This document shows positions 8,660 through 19,126 of a stretch of DNA of 45,986 nt, piece after piece. The translations under genes and the position numbers were made by a program. The stretch's first letter is position 1. Each line of letters begins with the position of its first letter. The notes below the pieces were generated by a model. The model saw nothing but the letters and a program-made list of their open reading frames with translations, had not been told where the DNA came from and did not search any database. Source of the DNA: Myxococcales bacterium (GTDB lineage: Bacteria > Myxococcota_A > Polyangia > Polyangiales > JAFGIB01); contig JAOUOP010000062.1 in assembly GCA_029880325.1 (NCBI GenBank), positions 1-45,986 on the forward strand. The letters run 5' to 3'.

Positions 8660-11317
8660 TCAAAGCAGCCACGGCTCGCCGCGCTCGCTGTCGATGCCAA
8701 AGTCGGCAAGAGCCCCCGCCACCACAGCAGCCTCGATGCGCCCCTGTCGCGACAGCTCGCCCAGGGCCGCGACGGCCACGAAGTGGCGATCGACCTCGAA
8801 GAAGCGGCGCAGGGCCTCGCGCGTGTCGCTGCGGCCGAAGCCGTCGGTGCCCAGCACGCGGTAGGGGGCCTTCACGTGGGCGCGGATCTGCTCGGCGTAA
8901 AGCCGAACGTGGTCGGTGGCCGCGATCACGGGCGCGTCTCCGTCGCCCAGGGTGTGCTCGACGTAGCTCGGCTCGAGCGGCTGCTCGGGATGCAGCATGG
9001 CCCGCCGCGCGACGCGATCGCCCTGCCGCGCGAGTTCGGTGAAGCTGGTCACGCTGTAGACGTCCGCAGCCACGCCGAAGTCGCGCTCCAGGAGTTCGGC
9101 CGCCGCCAGCACCTCGCGCAGGATCGTGCCGCTACCCAGAAGACGCACGCGCGGACCCTCGCCTCTGGCTGACTGAAGCAGGTACATGCCGGCGATGATC
9201 TGCGACTCGATGCCTTCGGGCATCGCCGGCATCGCGTAGCTCTCATTGGCTACGGTGATGTAATAGAAGCAGTCCTCTTGTTCGGCGTACATGCGGCGCA
9301 GCCCGTCCTGCACGATCACGGTCAACTCGTAGGCGTAGGTCGGATCGTAGGCGCGGCAGGTGGGCACGTTGGCGGCCATCATGTGGCTGTGGCCGTCGCA
9401 GTGCTGCAGCCCTTCTCCGGCCAGGGTGGTGCGGCCCGAGGTGGCGCCCAGGAGAAAGCCCCGGGCGCGGCAGTCGGCGGCGGCCCAGATGAAGTCGCCG
9501 ATGCGCTGAAAGCCGAACATGGAGTAGAAAATGTAGAAGGGGATGGTGCTGACGCCATGGTTCGCATAGGCCGTGCCTGCCGCGATCCAGCTGCTGATGG
9601 CGCCGGCTTCGTTGATGCCCTCCTGCAGAATCTGCCCCTTCTGATCCTCGCGGTAGTACATCACCTGATCGTGGTCGACAGGCTCGTAGAGCTGGCCGCG
9701 GGCGGCGTAGATGCCAAGCTGCCGAAACAGCCCTTCCATGCCGAAAGTACGCGCCTCATCAGGCACGATCGGCACGATGAACTTGCGGATGGCCTCGTCG
9801 CGCAGCAACAGCCCCAGAAGGCGCACGAAGGCCATCGTGGTCGAGAGCTCGCGCGAGCCCGAGCCTTCGAGTAGCGCCCCCAGGGCCGATAGCTCCGGCA
9901 CCTTCAAGGACTCGCTACGAACCCTGCGCTGGGGCACGGGACCGCCCAGGGCCTGACGCCGCTTCTGCATGTAGCGCACCTCCGGCGCGTCCGCCGGGGG
10001 CCGGTAGAAGGGGGGCGACTTGCCGATGGCGTCGTCGGAGACCGGAATCCGGTAGCGATCGCGAAAGGCCTTGAGCGCGTCCTCGCCGAGCTTCTTGAGC
10101 TGGTGGGTGGGGTTTTTGCCCTCCCCCGCCTCGCCCATGCCGTAGCCCTTGATGGTCTTGGCCAGAATGCAGGTGGGTTGACCCACGGTTTCGACAGCCG
10201 CAGCGTAGGCGGCGTATACTTTTTGTGGGTCGTGACCGCCGCGGTTGAGCTTTTTGATGTCGTTGTCGCTCAGGCTCGCGACCATCTTGCGCAACTCGGG
10301 GTAGCGCCCGAAAAAGTGCTCGCGGCTCCAGGCACCGTCGCGCACGGCGTAGTTCTGGTAATCGCCGTCGACCGCCTCCTCCATGCGTCGGAGCAAAAGG
10401 CCATTGCGGTCCTTGGCCAGCAGAGGATCCCAGCCGTCGCCCCAGATCACCTTGAAGACTTTCCAGCCGGCGCCGCGGAAAACGCCCTCCAACTCCTGGA
10501 TGATCTTGCCATTGCCTCGGACGGGTCCATCCAGGCGCTGCAGGTTGCAGTTGACCACGAAGGTGAGATTGTCCAGCCCCTCGCGCGCGGCCAGCGAGAT
10601 CGCTCCCAGGGCCTCGGGCTCGTCCATTTCGCCGTCACCGAGGAAGGCCCAGACGCGAGCTTTGCTCGGCTCGATCAGGCCGCGGTGTTGCAGGTAGCGC
10701 ATGAAGCGGGCCTGGTAGATGGCGGTCATCGGCCCCAGGCCCATCGACACCGTGGGAAACTGCCAGAAACCGGGCATCAACCACGGGTGAGGATACGAAG
10801 GCAGCCCGTCGGGGCTGCTGGTCTCGCGGCGAAAACCGTCGAGGTGGCTCTCTTCGAGGCGCCCTTCGACGAAGGCACGAGCGTAGATGCCGGGCGCCGA
10901 GTGCCCCTGGAAGTAGACCAGGTCGGCTCCATCGGGATGTTCGGGGCCCTTGAAAAAGTGATTGTAGCCCACGTCGTAGAGCGTGGCGGCCGAGGCGAAG
11001 GTCGACAGATGACCGCCAATACCCGGGCTACGCACGTTGGCCTTGACCACCATCACCATGGCGTTCCAGCGCACATAGGAACGCAGGCGATACTCCAACT
11101 CCTCGTCGCCCGGATTGCGCGCCTCGTCGTTCAAGTGGATGGTGTTCAGATAGGCCGTGGTGGCCTTGTAGGGTAGGTTGGCGCCAGCCCGGCGCGCGGC
11201 GTCGATCAAAGCTTCGATCAAAGCGTGGGCCCGCTCGAGCCCCTCGTGGGCGATCACCGACTCCAGCGAGTCCAGCCAGTCCTGAGTCTCTTCGGTATCG
11301 GAATCGGATTGCGTCAT
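8660..11317 (-). CDS. aceE: Pyruvate dehydrogenase E1, homodimeric
   Basis: This is an 885-residue, thiamine-diphosphate-dependent decarboxylase of the homodimeric AceE type (E. coli is 887). The ThDP-binding motif GDGEMDEPEALGAI followed by NCNLQRLDGPV is intact, as are the N-terminal TQDWLDSLESVI and the GAISSWIAAGTAYANHG segment. The ATG at 11317 matches the family N-terminus and follows TGAGGC; an upstream in-frame ATG at 11359 would add 14 residues without family support. It heads the aceE-aceF operon and is divergent from npdG, with 189 bases between them for both promoters. Confidence 0.96.
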   Translation of the reverse strand: MTQSDSDTEETQDWLDSLESVIAHEGLERAHALIEALIDAARRAGANLPYKATTAYLNTIHLNDEARNPGDEELEYRLRSYVRWNAMVMVVKANVRSPGIGGHLSTFASAATLYDVGYNHFFKGPEHPDGADLVYFQGHSAPGIYARAFVEGRLEESHLDGFRRETSSPDGLPSYPHPWLMPGFWQFPTVSMGLGPMTAIYQARFMRYLQHRGLIEPSKARVWAFLGDGEMDEPEALGAISLAAREGLDNLTFVVNCNLQRLDGPVRGNGKIIQELEGVFRGAGWKVFKVIWGDGWDPLLAKDRNGLLLRRMEEAVDGDYQNYAVRDGAWSREHFFGRYPELRKMVASLSDNDIKKLNRGGHDPQKVYAAYAAAVETVGQPTCILAKTIKGYGMGEAGEGKNPTHQLKKLGEDALKAFRDRYRIPVSDDAIGKSPPFYRPPADAPEVRYMQKRRQALGGPVPQRRVRSESLKVPELSALGALLEGSGSRELSTTMAFVRLLGLLLRDEAIRKFIVPIVPDEARTFGMEGLFRQLGIYAARGQLYEPVDHDQVMYYREDQKGQILQEGINEAGAISSWIAAGTAYANHGVSTIPFYIFYSMFGFQRIGDFIWAAADCRARGFLLGATSGRTTLAGEGLQHCDGHSHMMAANVPTCRAYDPTYAYELTVIVQDGLRRMYAEQEDCFYYITVANESYAMPAMPEGIESQIIAGMYLLQSARGEGPRVRLLGSGTILREVLAAAELLERDFGVAADVYSVTSFTELARQGDRVARRAMLHPEQPLEPSYVEHTLGDGDAPVIAATDHVRLYAEQIRAHVKAPYRVLGTDGFGRSDTREALRRFFEVDRHFVAVAALGELSRQGRIEAAVVAGALADFGIDSERGEPWLL

Positions 11318-11506
11318 CGATGCCTCAGGCCGGCCAGTGCCGGCGGAAAACCGCGGCACCAGGGTAGCACCGGGACCGGCGGTTCCGCCTAATGTGCGAC
11401 GCGCGCATCACAGGCGATACACGACCGATGCCATCGAAACTCGCCCACTGAATGTGGTAGGCGGGGGCTGCGGCCGCGGCGCCGCGAGCGACCCCTGGAG
11501 ACAGCG

Positions 11507-12151
11507 ATGAACGTGGCGATCGTGGGCGGTACCGGCAAGGAGGGAAAGGGCATGGCGGCGCGCTGGGCGCGGGCGGGCCATCGCGTGACCATCGGTTCGC
11601 GCGACGCCGAACGCGCACGCGTAGCGGCGGCGGCCATCGCCGGCGAAGCCGGGGTGGCGATCGAAGGCGCCGACAATCGCACGGCCGTGGCCGACGCCGA
11701 GGTGGTCGTCCTGAGCGTGCCCTACGCGGCCCACAGGAGCACCCTGGAGGGCCTGCGCGAGGCGCTCGAGGGCAGAGTGCTGGTAGACATCACCGTGCCC
11801 CTGAAGCCCCCCAAGGTGCGTCAAGTGCAGCTGCCCGAAGGCCAGGCCGCGGCGCTCGAAGCCCAGGCGCTGCTGGGCGACCGAGTCGCCGTGGTGGCGG
11901 CCCTGCACCACGTCAGCTCGGTGCACCTGGCCGACCTCGAACACGCCATCGAGTGCGACGTGCTGGTTTGCTCCGACCATGCCGAGGCGCTGGCCAAGGT
12001 GGTGGCACTGGTCGCGGACCTGGGCGTGCGCGCCCTGGACGCCGGCCCCCTGGCCAATGCGGTGGCCCTGGAGTCGCTGACGCCCGTGCTGCTGCACCTG
12101 AACAAGCGCTACAAGAGCGCCGGCACGGGCATCACCTTCACCGGCCTGTGA
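11507..12151 (+). CDS. npdG: NADPH-dependent F420 reductase (F420:NADP oxidoreductase)
   Basis: The 214-residue protein swaps hydride between NADP(H) and coenzyme F420. A Rossmann motif GGTGKEGKG lies at the extreme N-terminus, followed by the NADP-phosphate-binding TIGSRDAERA, VVLSVPYAAH, VDITVPL and a C-terminal LLHLNKRYKSAGTGI, all typical of NpdG/Fno. GGAGA precedes the ATG. It lies away from the F420 biosynthesis genes at 17.4-19.8 and 24.3-26.8 kb but in the same window, which supports real use of F420. It ends 10 bases before a convergent lipoprotein gene, with no terminator visible between. Confidence 0.93.
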   Translation: MNVAIVGGTGKEGKGMAARWARAGHRVTIGSRDAERARVAAAAIAGEAGVAIEGADNRTAVADAEVVVLSVPYAAHRSTLEGLREALEGRVLVDITVPLKPPKVRQVQLPEGQAAALEAQALLGDRVAVVAALHHVSSVHLADLEHAIECDVLVCSDHAEALAKVVALVADLGVRALDAGPLANAVALESLTPVLLHLNKRYKSAGTGITFTGL

Positions 12152-12161
12152 AGACCTTGAG

Positions 12162-12908
12162 TCAGGGCAGCGAGCGGTATGTGGTCGAGCGCACCTGGTG
12201 CAGCCGCAGCTTGCTCTCGGCGTCGAAGATCGAGTCGGTCTCGCCCTTGCGCGTGCGGGTGACGGTGACCTCGACTTCGCACTCGCCCTTGTCGTCGTCG
12301 GCCGGGTCGCCGCCGAAGATCAAGTCGTTGGCTTCGATCGCGAACACGCCGTCGTCGGCTTCGCCGGACTTGAAGGTGAAGAAGATGCAATCGCCGTCCA
12401 GGTCGATGCGCATGTCGTCGTCGCTGCCCGAGGGCTCCCAGGTGACGGTCAGCATTTCCTGGCGGCTGACTTCTCCGCCGGGCTCGATGCCGATGGTGAA
12501 GGCTTCGGGAAGCGTGCCGACGTTGTCGAAGGCGTCTGCACGGTTGGGGTCCTCGCGGTCGAGCTCGATGCGGTATTCGGTGCCGGCCTCGCCACTGCTG
12601 AAGCTGGCGGAGTACTCGCCGACTGCGCTTTGACTTACGGTTTTGCTCTGGTCGCCCCCCTTGATGACCAGCTCGTCATCCGAGAGGTCGACGTAGGTAT
12701 TGCTCTCGTCGCCGCCGACCAGGAACTCGATGTCGACCTCGGCCTTGGTGTCGCTGAAGGCGCGTACATCGGCGACCATGGCGATACCCTCGGTGTCCAG
12801 GTAGTCGCCGCTCACCGTCTCCTTGCAGCCGCTGACCGCCATGGGCGCGACCAGCGCCAGCACCACAGAAACACCACGACGCCGAAAACCAAAGCGAGTC
12901 GAGCCCAT
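12162..12908 (-). CDS. Hypothetical lipoprotein, acidic beta-rich
   Basis: The protein has about 248 residues with a lipobox (MAVSGC) after an Arg-rich N-region. It is Asp/Glu-rich, with predicted beta segments such as AEVDIEFLVGGDES, EYRIELDRED and CEVEVTVTRT, and one further Cys pair (GDCIFF, GECEVE). The start is uncertain: GGAG stands seven bases before the ATG at 12908 and only one base before the ATG at 12914, so 12908 is preferred. I do not recognise a family. No operon partner is seen: the neighbour at 12151 converges on it and the gene at 13032 has its own promoter region. Confidence 0.8.
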   Translation of the reverse strand: MGSTRFGFRRRGVSVVLALVAPMAVSGCKETVSGDYLDTEGIAMVADVRAFSDTKAEVDIEFLVGGDESNTYVDLSDDELVIKGGDQSKTVSQSAVGEYSASFSSGEAGTEYRIELDREDPNRADAFDNVGTLPEAFTIGIEPGGEVSRQEMLTVTWEPSGSDDDMRIDLDGDCIFFTFKSGEADDGVFAIEANDLIFGGDPADDDKGECEVEVTVTRTRKGETDSIFDAESKLRLHQVRSTTYRSLP

Positions 12909-13031
12909 CACCATACTCCGAGCCAAGGGTAGGAAGCGATCGTACAAGAGCCTGCGCGACCGCGACAAGCAGTCCAAAGGACGCGCGCTGAGGCGGTGAT
13001 ATTCAGCTGGCCAAACGGGACGAAGCAGCCA

Positions 13032-14051
13032 TCAGGGGCTGAGGGCGAAGCAGTAGATGGCGCCCCAGCCGCCGCCGGCGCCCACGCTGCTGCCGTCACC
13101 GGCGCCGTTTTGCACCAGATTCACGCCCGCGCCGCAGGAGCTGGCGCTGTGCACGGCCATCCAGTTGGTGCCGCTGCGCTCCGCCGGCCAGGCATGACCC
13201 AGACGCAGACCACCGCCGCCGCTGCGGCCACCGCCCACGGGCGTGACCGTGGTGCTGGTCCAGTCGTTGCAAGTATTGGCCGGGTCGGTGGAGTCGAGCT
13301 GCCCCATGGCGTTGGTGCCGGTCATGACGTCGTGGGTGTCGCCCATGGCCTCCAGACCCTCGCCGAACTCGTTGGGCAGGTCGTTGACGGTCGCGGGATC
13401 ACCGTCGGGGCGGTCGCCCAGCAAGCCCTGGATGTTTTCTGCGATCAGAAGTCCGTTGCGATCGTACCAGGGGCCTTCGCCGATGCGCTCGCTGGCGTGC
13501 ACCGGTTGGCCGTCGCCGCCGTCGGTGGCGCTGAGGAAGGCGCGCCAGGTCTTGCCGCCGAAGCCCACGGCGGTGGCGGCCTGCTGGCAGATGTCGTCGG
13601 CGCCCGCCAGGCCCCCCAGATCGCCGCCGAATCCGTCCTCACTGCCGGAAAGCTCGCGCATGATCTCGAGGCTGGTAACGAAGAAGCTGAAGGGCTCATC
13701 GCTGCTGGCAGGGGGCTCGGGATCCGTCGCCGCGGCACCGCCCGCGCCACCGGCGCTGCTGTCGCTGGCCATGGTGTCGCTGGCCATGGTGTCGCTGGCC
13801 ATGGTGTCGCTGGCCATGGTGTCGCTGGCCATGGTGTCGCTGGAAGGGACTCCCGAAGTGCCGGCGCTGCCGGTCGTGCTGCTGACGCTGGCCGCGGCGC
13901 CCTCGCTGGCCCCGGTTCCGCCAGTGGCCTGACCGGTCGGCGATTGGCCATCCATCACCCCGTCTCCGGACGCCCCTTCCCCGTCGCTGCCGCAGGCGAT
14001 CAGGGAAAAGAGCAGGGCAGAATTCAGGAAAACACGCGGGACGATTCGCAT
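13032..14051 (-). CDS. C-type-lectin/endostatin-like domain lipoprotein
   Basis: This is a 339-residue lipoprotein (SLIACGSDGE) with a strong GGAGGAG before the ATG at 14051. A low-complexity Ser/Thr/Ala linker contains five perfect copies of a five-residue repeat (DTMAS). From about residue 135 a globular domain begins (ADDICQQAATAVGFGGKTWRAFLS; WYDRNGLLIAEN; NTCNDWTS; NWMAVHSASSCG; AIYCFAL). The Cys pairs and the order of Trp/Asn motifs fit the C-type-lectin-like fold seen in DUF1554 and endostatin-like domains. It is probably a surface adhesin or binding protein; ligand unknown. The domain identity is by pattern only. Confidence 0.85.
   Translation of the reverse strand: MRIVPRVFLNSALLFSLIACGSDGEGASGDGVMDGQSPTGQATGGTGASEGAAASVSSTTGSAGTSGVPSSDTMASDTMASDTMASDTMASDTMASDSSAGGAGGAAATDPEPPASSDEPFSFFVTSLEIMRELSGSEDGFGGDLGGLAGADDICQQAATAVGFGGKTWRAFLSATDGGDGQPVHASERIGEGPWYDRNGLLIAENIQGLLGDRPDGDPATVNDLPNEFGEGLEAMGDTHDVMTGTNAMGQLDSTDPANTCNDWTSTTVTPVGGGRSGGGGLRLGHAWPAERSGTNWMAVHSASSCGAGVNLVQNGAGDGSSVGAGGGWGAIYCFALSP
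13761..13835 (-). repeat. Five perfect 15-bp tandem repeats inside a lipoprotein gene
   Basis: The unit GTCGCTGGCCATGGT (plus strand) is repeated five times without a mismatch and followed by a half unit to 13843. On the coding strand each unit adds five residues (DTMAS), so gain or loss of units keeps the reading frame. It sits in the linker between the lipid anchor and the folded domain and would change only the tether length. Confidence 0.98.
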
Positions 14052-14171
14052 CTGGATGACTCCTCCGGTGGCTCACGTTGGGCGCAGCTCGGCGCAGATG
14101 TGCAAGATGGTGACACATGGGACGTGAGCACACCGCCCACAGTTCCCGCCCCCTATCAATCCGCGGGCGCT

Positions 14172-15079
<908 letters not shown>

Positions 15080-15083
<4 letters not shown>

Positions 15084-15991
15084 GTATCCCTCCGCGCGCG
15101 AAAGCGATAGCCGAGGGAAAAGTAGAAGACCGCCAGCGCGCACAGCATGAGCTGCGCCGGCGCCCGCTCGATCCACTCTGGACGCCACAGATCGCTTTGA
15201 TGGGCCTTGGGCAGCAGCGGCAACAGCGCGCGTGGCAGGGCGCCCAGGTGCTCGCTCGTCCAGCGCAGCTGGGCCAGGCCCCAAAGGGCGCTGGCGACGC
15301 CCAGGGCGATGAGCCCCAGGGCGCGCGACCAGGGCACAGAGCGCGTCAGATGGGAAAGGCCCACCGCGAGCCCCACATAGGCCAGGCAATAAATGAAGCC
15401 GCGGCCGGCCAGCACCAGCATCCAAGCGGCGCTGGCGAGCGGCTCAAAGCCCTCGAACTCCAGGTAGCCGGTGACCCAAACCCCGACGCCACCGCACAGG
15501 ATACTGACCCCGAGCAGCGCCGCCTGGCCCACGAACTTGCCGGCGCTGAAGCTCAGGCGCGGCGTGCGCACCAGGGAAAAGCGCGCCGCGCCCGTGGCCA
15601 GATCGACGGCCACGGATTCACTGGCGGTGAGCATCACCAGGGCCGGGCAGAAGGCGAGCACGAGCCAGCCATAGAAGAGGGACAGCGGCGGGATGCTCAC
15701 CAACTCGGCGGCGAGTTCGGCGTCGTCGAGGACCCGCGCAAGAAAGCGCTGGGCTTGGGCGCTGCCCATCAACTCCTGGGTAAACGTCCCCGGACGCTCG
15801 CTGGTGCCGACGGCGAGCGTCTCGGCGAGCATGGCCTCGAGCCCGCGCAGTGACTCGATCAGGATCAGGGTGCCGCCCACGGCGCCGCCCACGTAGAGCA
15901 GCGCCAGGATCAGCACGCGCCGTGAGCGCAGGGCCTCGGCCAGTTCGTGGCCGGCCACCACCCATACGTCACGCGCCGCGGAGCGACTCAT
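15080..15991 (-). CDS. ABC-2 transporter, membrane permease
   Basis: A 303-residue integral membrane protein with about six hydrophobic helices (LILALLYVGGAVGGTLILI, LFYGWLVLAFCPALVML, LLGVSILCGGVGVWVTG, GLIALGVASALWGLA, LMLCALAVFYFSLGY). A large extracytoplasmic loop follows the first helix, as in ABC-2 permeases of the NosY/CcmB-like type. It is coupled by a four-base overlap to the ATPase gene and lies three bases after the stop of the membrane-anchored gene at 15995. Confidence 0.88.
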
Positions 15992-15994
15992 GGC

Positions 15995-16885
15995 TCACTC
16001 CACCGCGCCCGCACCGGCGCTCCCGGGCTGCGGCTGTGCTTCGGGTGCGGCGCCCGGAACCTCCAGGCCCTGCAGGTGCTGCTCCACCAGCGGGCGCCAC
16101 TGTTCCACATCGACGTAGTTCCAGATCTCGAGCGCCGACGGCTCGACCTGCTCGGCAGCCTCGCCGACGACGGCGTCGATCTCCTTCTGACCGTCGAGCA
16201 AGATGCCGCTGATGTCGTGGCCCAGCCCCAGCGCCTGGGCGGGACTGGGCGCCTTCTGTTCCACCAGCTGCACGATCATCTCCTCGCCGTAACCGGAGAG
16301 CTGGCCGTTCATACGCTCGACGGCGGTATCCACGCGCTGTACCTGGGCTTCATCAAGCCCGGCCTGTTCGATCAGGGCCAGACGCGAGGCCGCGGCACGT
16401 GCCCGCTGCACGCGCGCGATGTCCTCGAAGCGCTCGACGGCAGCGCGCTGGCTTGGCTCCGAGCGGCGGCGACGACCACCCAAGCGCACCTCGAGTCCGC
16501 CGCGCTCGCCTTCGGGCTGTGTGGTTGCCGGCGCGGGGGCCTGGGGCGATGACTCGAAGCGCCCCACCACCGCAACGTCTCCGGAGGCCGGCGGGCGCGG
16601 GTCGGCGGGCGCGACGCCGGCATCGCCTGGCGCGACGCGCAGGGGCGGCTCGCCAGCCTGCACGGTGGTCGCTTCACGGGGTTGTTGCTCAGGGGCCGCA
16701 CCGCCACCGAGGCGAGGCAAGAAACTCTCGAGCACGTTGGGCCGACGGCTATGCCTGAGCGAGCGCTCCAGGCGCGCGACCTCGCGCTCCAGCGCGCCGC
16801 GATCGCGGTCGGCAGCCATGCCACCGAGCACGAAGCCGATCACCAAACCGGCAGCCACCCAGCCGGCGATGCGAAGACCCGTCAC
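15995..16885 (-). CDS. Single-pass membrane protein of an ABC operon
   Basis: The 296-residue protein has one N-terminal membrane helix (GWVAAGLVIGFVLGGMAA), a short heptad-like basic segment (LEREVARLERSLRHSRR), a disordered Pro/Ala/Gly region and a helical C-terminal domain (residues about 150-275) rich in Glu and Gln. The start is a GTG at 16885. It is the first gene of the operon, three bases ahead of the permease. I do not recognise a family. By position it could be a periplasmic adaptor or regulator of the exporter; that is inferred only. Confidence 0.8.
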   Translation of the reverse strand: MTGLRIAGWVAAGLVIGFVLGGMAADRDRGALEREVARLERSLRHSRRPNVLESFLPRLGGGAAPEQQPREATTVQAGEPPLRVAPGDAGVAPADPRPPASGDVAVVGRFESSPQAPAPATTQPEGERGGLEVRLGGRRRRSEPSQRAAVERFEDIARVQRARAAASRLALIEQAGLDEAQVQRVDTAVERMNGQLSGYGEEMIVQLVEQKAPSPAQALGLGHDISGILLDGQKEIDAVVGEAAEQVEPSALEIWNYVDVEQWRPLVEQHLQGLEVPGAAPEAQPQPGSAGAGAVE

Positions 16886-17366
16886 GGCGGAAGTGTGGCC
16901 AGGGTGATGGTCTTCCGCAAGGCAACGGGCCGCCCGGACGCCGTCGTGCTGGCGTGATTCTCACGGGGGAGCGTAAGAAACCCGAAGCCATTTGGCCCAC
17001 CGCGTCGGCACGGGAACTCCTCGACGCTGGCGCTGCAGCAACTGGAGCCCATCGAGTACGCATGGGTCGTTCGCAGGGGCGAGGGGCTTCGGTCGCTCGC
17101 CAGGCCTCGAAGTCGGCGCCAGGAAAGCACTGCCTGCGGTCAACTCCGAGTCACCATGCCTGGCGATCCGCAGGGCGCGGTGGGCCTGGGATGCGCGCGC
17201 GCACGAACGCCTGGGCAGCCTCCGCTTTTGAAGCAAGACGGCCGCACGCCGCGATGCGAGCGGCCACCACCGAAGCGGCCGCGAGCCCCCTGCCCCTTTA
17301 CCGCCAGCCATTTCACAGCTACGACCGCGCCATCCCCCCGAAGCCGCCAGCGAGCATCCGGTCCGC
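16886..17366. other. 481-base region without a convincing gene
   Basis: It lies between the divergent starts of the ABC operon and cofE, so it should hold both promoters. The open frames here have Arg/Ala/Ser-rich translations, no ribosome site and no family resemblance, so none is called. No clear repeat, hairpin terminator or RNA gene was seen. Confidence 0.6.
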
Positions 17367-18191
17367 GTGAGCCCCGAACCCGCCCCCACCGCCATCTCCT
17401 GCGCTCCGCGCCTCGTGCTGACCGCCCTGCCCGGCTTGCCGCTGGTGCAGCCCGGCGACGATGTGGCAGCGCTGGTGTGCGAGGGGCTCGAGCGGGCCCA
17501 GATCACGCCCGTGGCCGGCGATGTGGTGGTGGTCACCTCCAAGCTTTTGTCGCGGGCCGAGGGGCGTTTCGTAGACCTCTCGGCGGTCGTGCCGTCGCCG
17601 CGGGCCCGGGAGCTGGCCGCCGAGGTCGACAAGGATCCGGCGCTGGTGGAACTCGTCCTGCGCGAGAGCCTGGCCATCTCACGCGCCACGCGGGGCGTGC
17701 TGATCGTGCGCCATCGGCTGGGCTTCGTCTCGGCCAATGCCGGCATCGACGCCAGCAATGCGCAGCCGGCGAGCCGCGGCGAGAACAGTGGCCCCTTCGC
17801 CCTCTTGCTTCCCGAAGACCCCGACGCTGGCGCCGCGGCCGTGGCCGACCGCATCAGCGCCCACTTTGGCCTGCCCCTGCGCTGCGTCGGCGTGGTCATC
17901 ACCGACTCCCACGGCCGCCCCTTTCGCCAGGGCACGGTGGGGGCCGCCATCGGCGTGGCCGGCCTACCGCCCCTGTGGGAGCAGCAGGGCAGCTCCGATC
18001 TCTACGGCCGCACCCTGGAGGTGACGGTGACAGCCCTGGCCGATCAGGTAGCCGCCGCCGCCGATCTGGTGGCCGGTCAGGGCGCCGAGGGGCGCCCCGT
18101 GGTGCACGTGCGGGGCCTGCGCTTTCCGCCGCGCCAGCAGGTGAGCGCCAGCCAGCTGCAGCGCCCCCTCGAGCAGGATCTCTACGCGTGA
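17367..18191 (+). CDS. cofE: Coenzyme F420:L-glutamate ligase
   Basis: The 274-residue CofE adds gamma-linked glutamates to F420-0. Family motifs are visible: GDVVVVTSKLLSRAEGR, the substrate and metal region HRLGFVSANAGIDASN, LLPEDPDAGAA, GVVITDSHGRPFRQGTVG and ELVLRESL earlier in the chain. It lacks the C-terminal nitroreductase-like domain that mycobacterial FbiB carries, so it is of the archaeal/stand-alone type. A GTG start at 17367 begins the three-gene cofE-cofD-cofC operon, and cofD overlaps its end by four bases (GTGA). Confidence 0.94.
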   Translation: MSPEPAPTAISCAPRLVLTALPGLPLVQPGDDVAALVCEGLERAQITPVAGDVVVVTSKLLSRAEGRFVDLSAVVPSPRARELAAEVDKDPALVELVLRESLAISRATRGVLIVRHRLGFVSANAGIDASNAQPASRGENSGPFALLLPEDPDAGAAAVADRISAHFGLPLRCVGVVITDSHGRPFRQGTVGAAIGVAGLPPLWEQQGSSDLYGRTLEVTVTALADQVAAAADLVAGQGAEGRPVVHVRGLRFPPRQQVSASQLQRPLEQDLYA

Positions 18192-19126
18192 CCCTGGGCG
18201 CCATCGCGTATCTCAGCGGCGGCGTGGGCGGGGCGCGCTTGCTCGACGGACTGGCGGCCGAGCTCGAGCCCTCGCAGCTGACCGCCATCGTCAATGTGGG
18301 CGACGACTTCGACCACCTGGGCCTACGCATCTGCCCGGACCTGGACACCGTGATGTACACGCTGGCCGGGGTCGCCGACGAAGCCCGCGGCTGGGGGCTT
18401 TCGACGGAGAGCTTTCGCGCCCTGGAGATGCTGGGCAGCTACGGCGCCGACACCTGGTTTCAGCTGGGCGACCGCGATCTGGCGACCCACCTGATGCGCA
18501 GCAATGCCCTGGCCCGCGGGCAGCGCCTGACCGAGGTCACCGCATACCTGGCCAAGGCCCTGGGCGTCGGTCCGCGCCTGCTGCCCGCCAGCGACGCGCC
18601 CCTGCGCACGCGCATCGCCACCCGGGACGCGGGCGTGCTCGACTTCCAAGACTGGCTGGTGCGACGGCGCGCGGCCCCGGAGGTAGAGGCCGTGCGCTTC
18701 GAAGGCAGCACCCGCGCCACCGAAGAAGTGCTGGCGGCCCTCGAACAGGCCGACGTGGTGATCGTCGGCCCCTCCAACCCCTACGTCTCCATCGATCCGA
18801 TTCTGCGACTCGAAGGCGTGCGACAGCGGGTGCAGGCGCGGCCCGTGGTCGCCGTCAGCCCCATCGTGGATGGCCGCGCCGTGAAGGGGCCACTCGCGCG
18901 CATGATCCCGGCGCTGGCCGGACGGCCCGCGAGTGCCGGCGCCATCGCCAGCCACTACGGGGGTTTGCTTGCGGGCATGGTGGTAGAGCATGGCGACGAG
19001 CGGGAGACGAGCCGACAACATCCCGACCTCGCCGTCCGGGGTGCCACCACCGTCATGAAGAGCCGTGGAGACCGCGGCGCCCTGGCACGCGCGGTGCTGG
19101 CCTTCGCCGCGGAGCTGTCGCCTTGA
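18188..19126 (+). CDS. cofD: 2-phospho-L-lactate (or phosphoenolpyruvate) transferase of F420 synthesis
   Basis: The 312-residue CofD joins the activated phospho-acid to the deazaflavin FO. Signature segments are SGGVGGARLLDGL, NVGDDFDHLGLRICPDLD, TVMYTLAG, TWFQLGDRDLATH and GPSNPYVSIDPIL. The GTG start at 18188 overlaps the cofE stop; the same frame is open well upstream but that region belongs to cofE in another frame. The next gene, cofC, overlaps its end by four bases. Which phospho-acid is used (lactate, enolpyruvate or glycerate) is set by CofC/CofD specificity and cannot be read here. Confidence 0.95.
   Translation: MTLGAIAYLSGGVGGARLLDGLAAELEPSQLTAIVNVGDDFDHLGLRICPDLDTVMYTLAGVADEARGWGLSTESFRALEMLGSYGADTWFQLGDRDLATHLMRSNALARGQRLTEVTAYLAKALGVGPRLLPASDAPLRTRIATRDAGVLDFQDWLVRRRAAPEVEAVRFEGSTRATEEVLAALEQADVVIVGPSNPYVSIDPILRLEGVRQRVQARPVVAVSPIVDGRAVKGPLARMIPALAGRPASAGAIASHYGGLLAGMVVEHGDERETSRQHPDLAVRGATTVMKSRGDRGALARAVLAFAAELSP

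Noticed and set aside
13761..13843. CRISPR-like repeat cluster
   Set aside because: The repeats are directly adjacent, in frame within a gene and have no spacers.
16961..17950. A 329-codon minus-strand frame covering the gap before cofE
   Set aside because: More than half of it is antisense to cofE; the composition is Ser/Arg/Ala-rich and there is no ribosome site.
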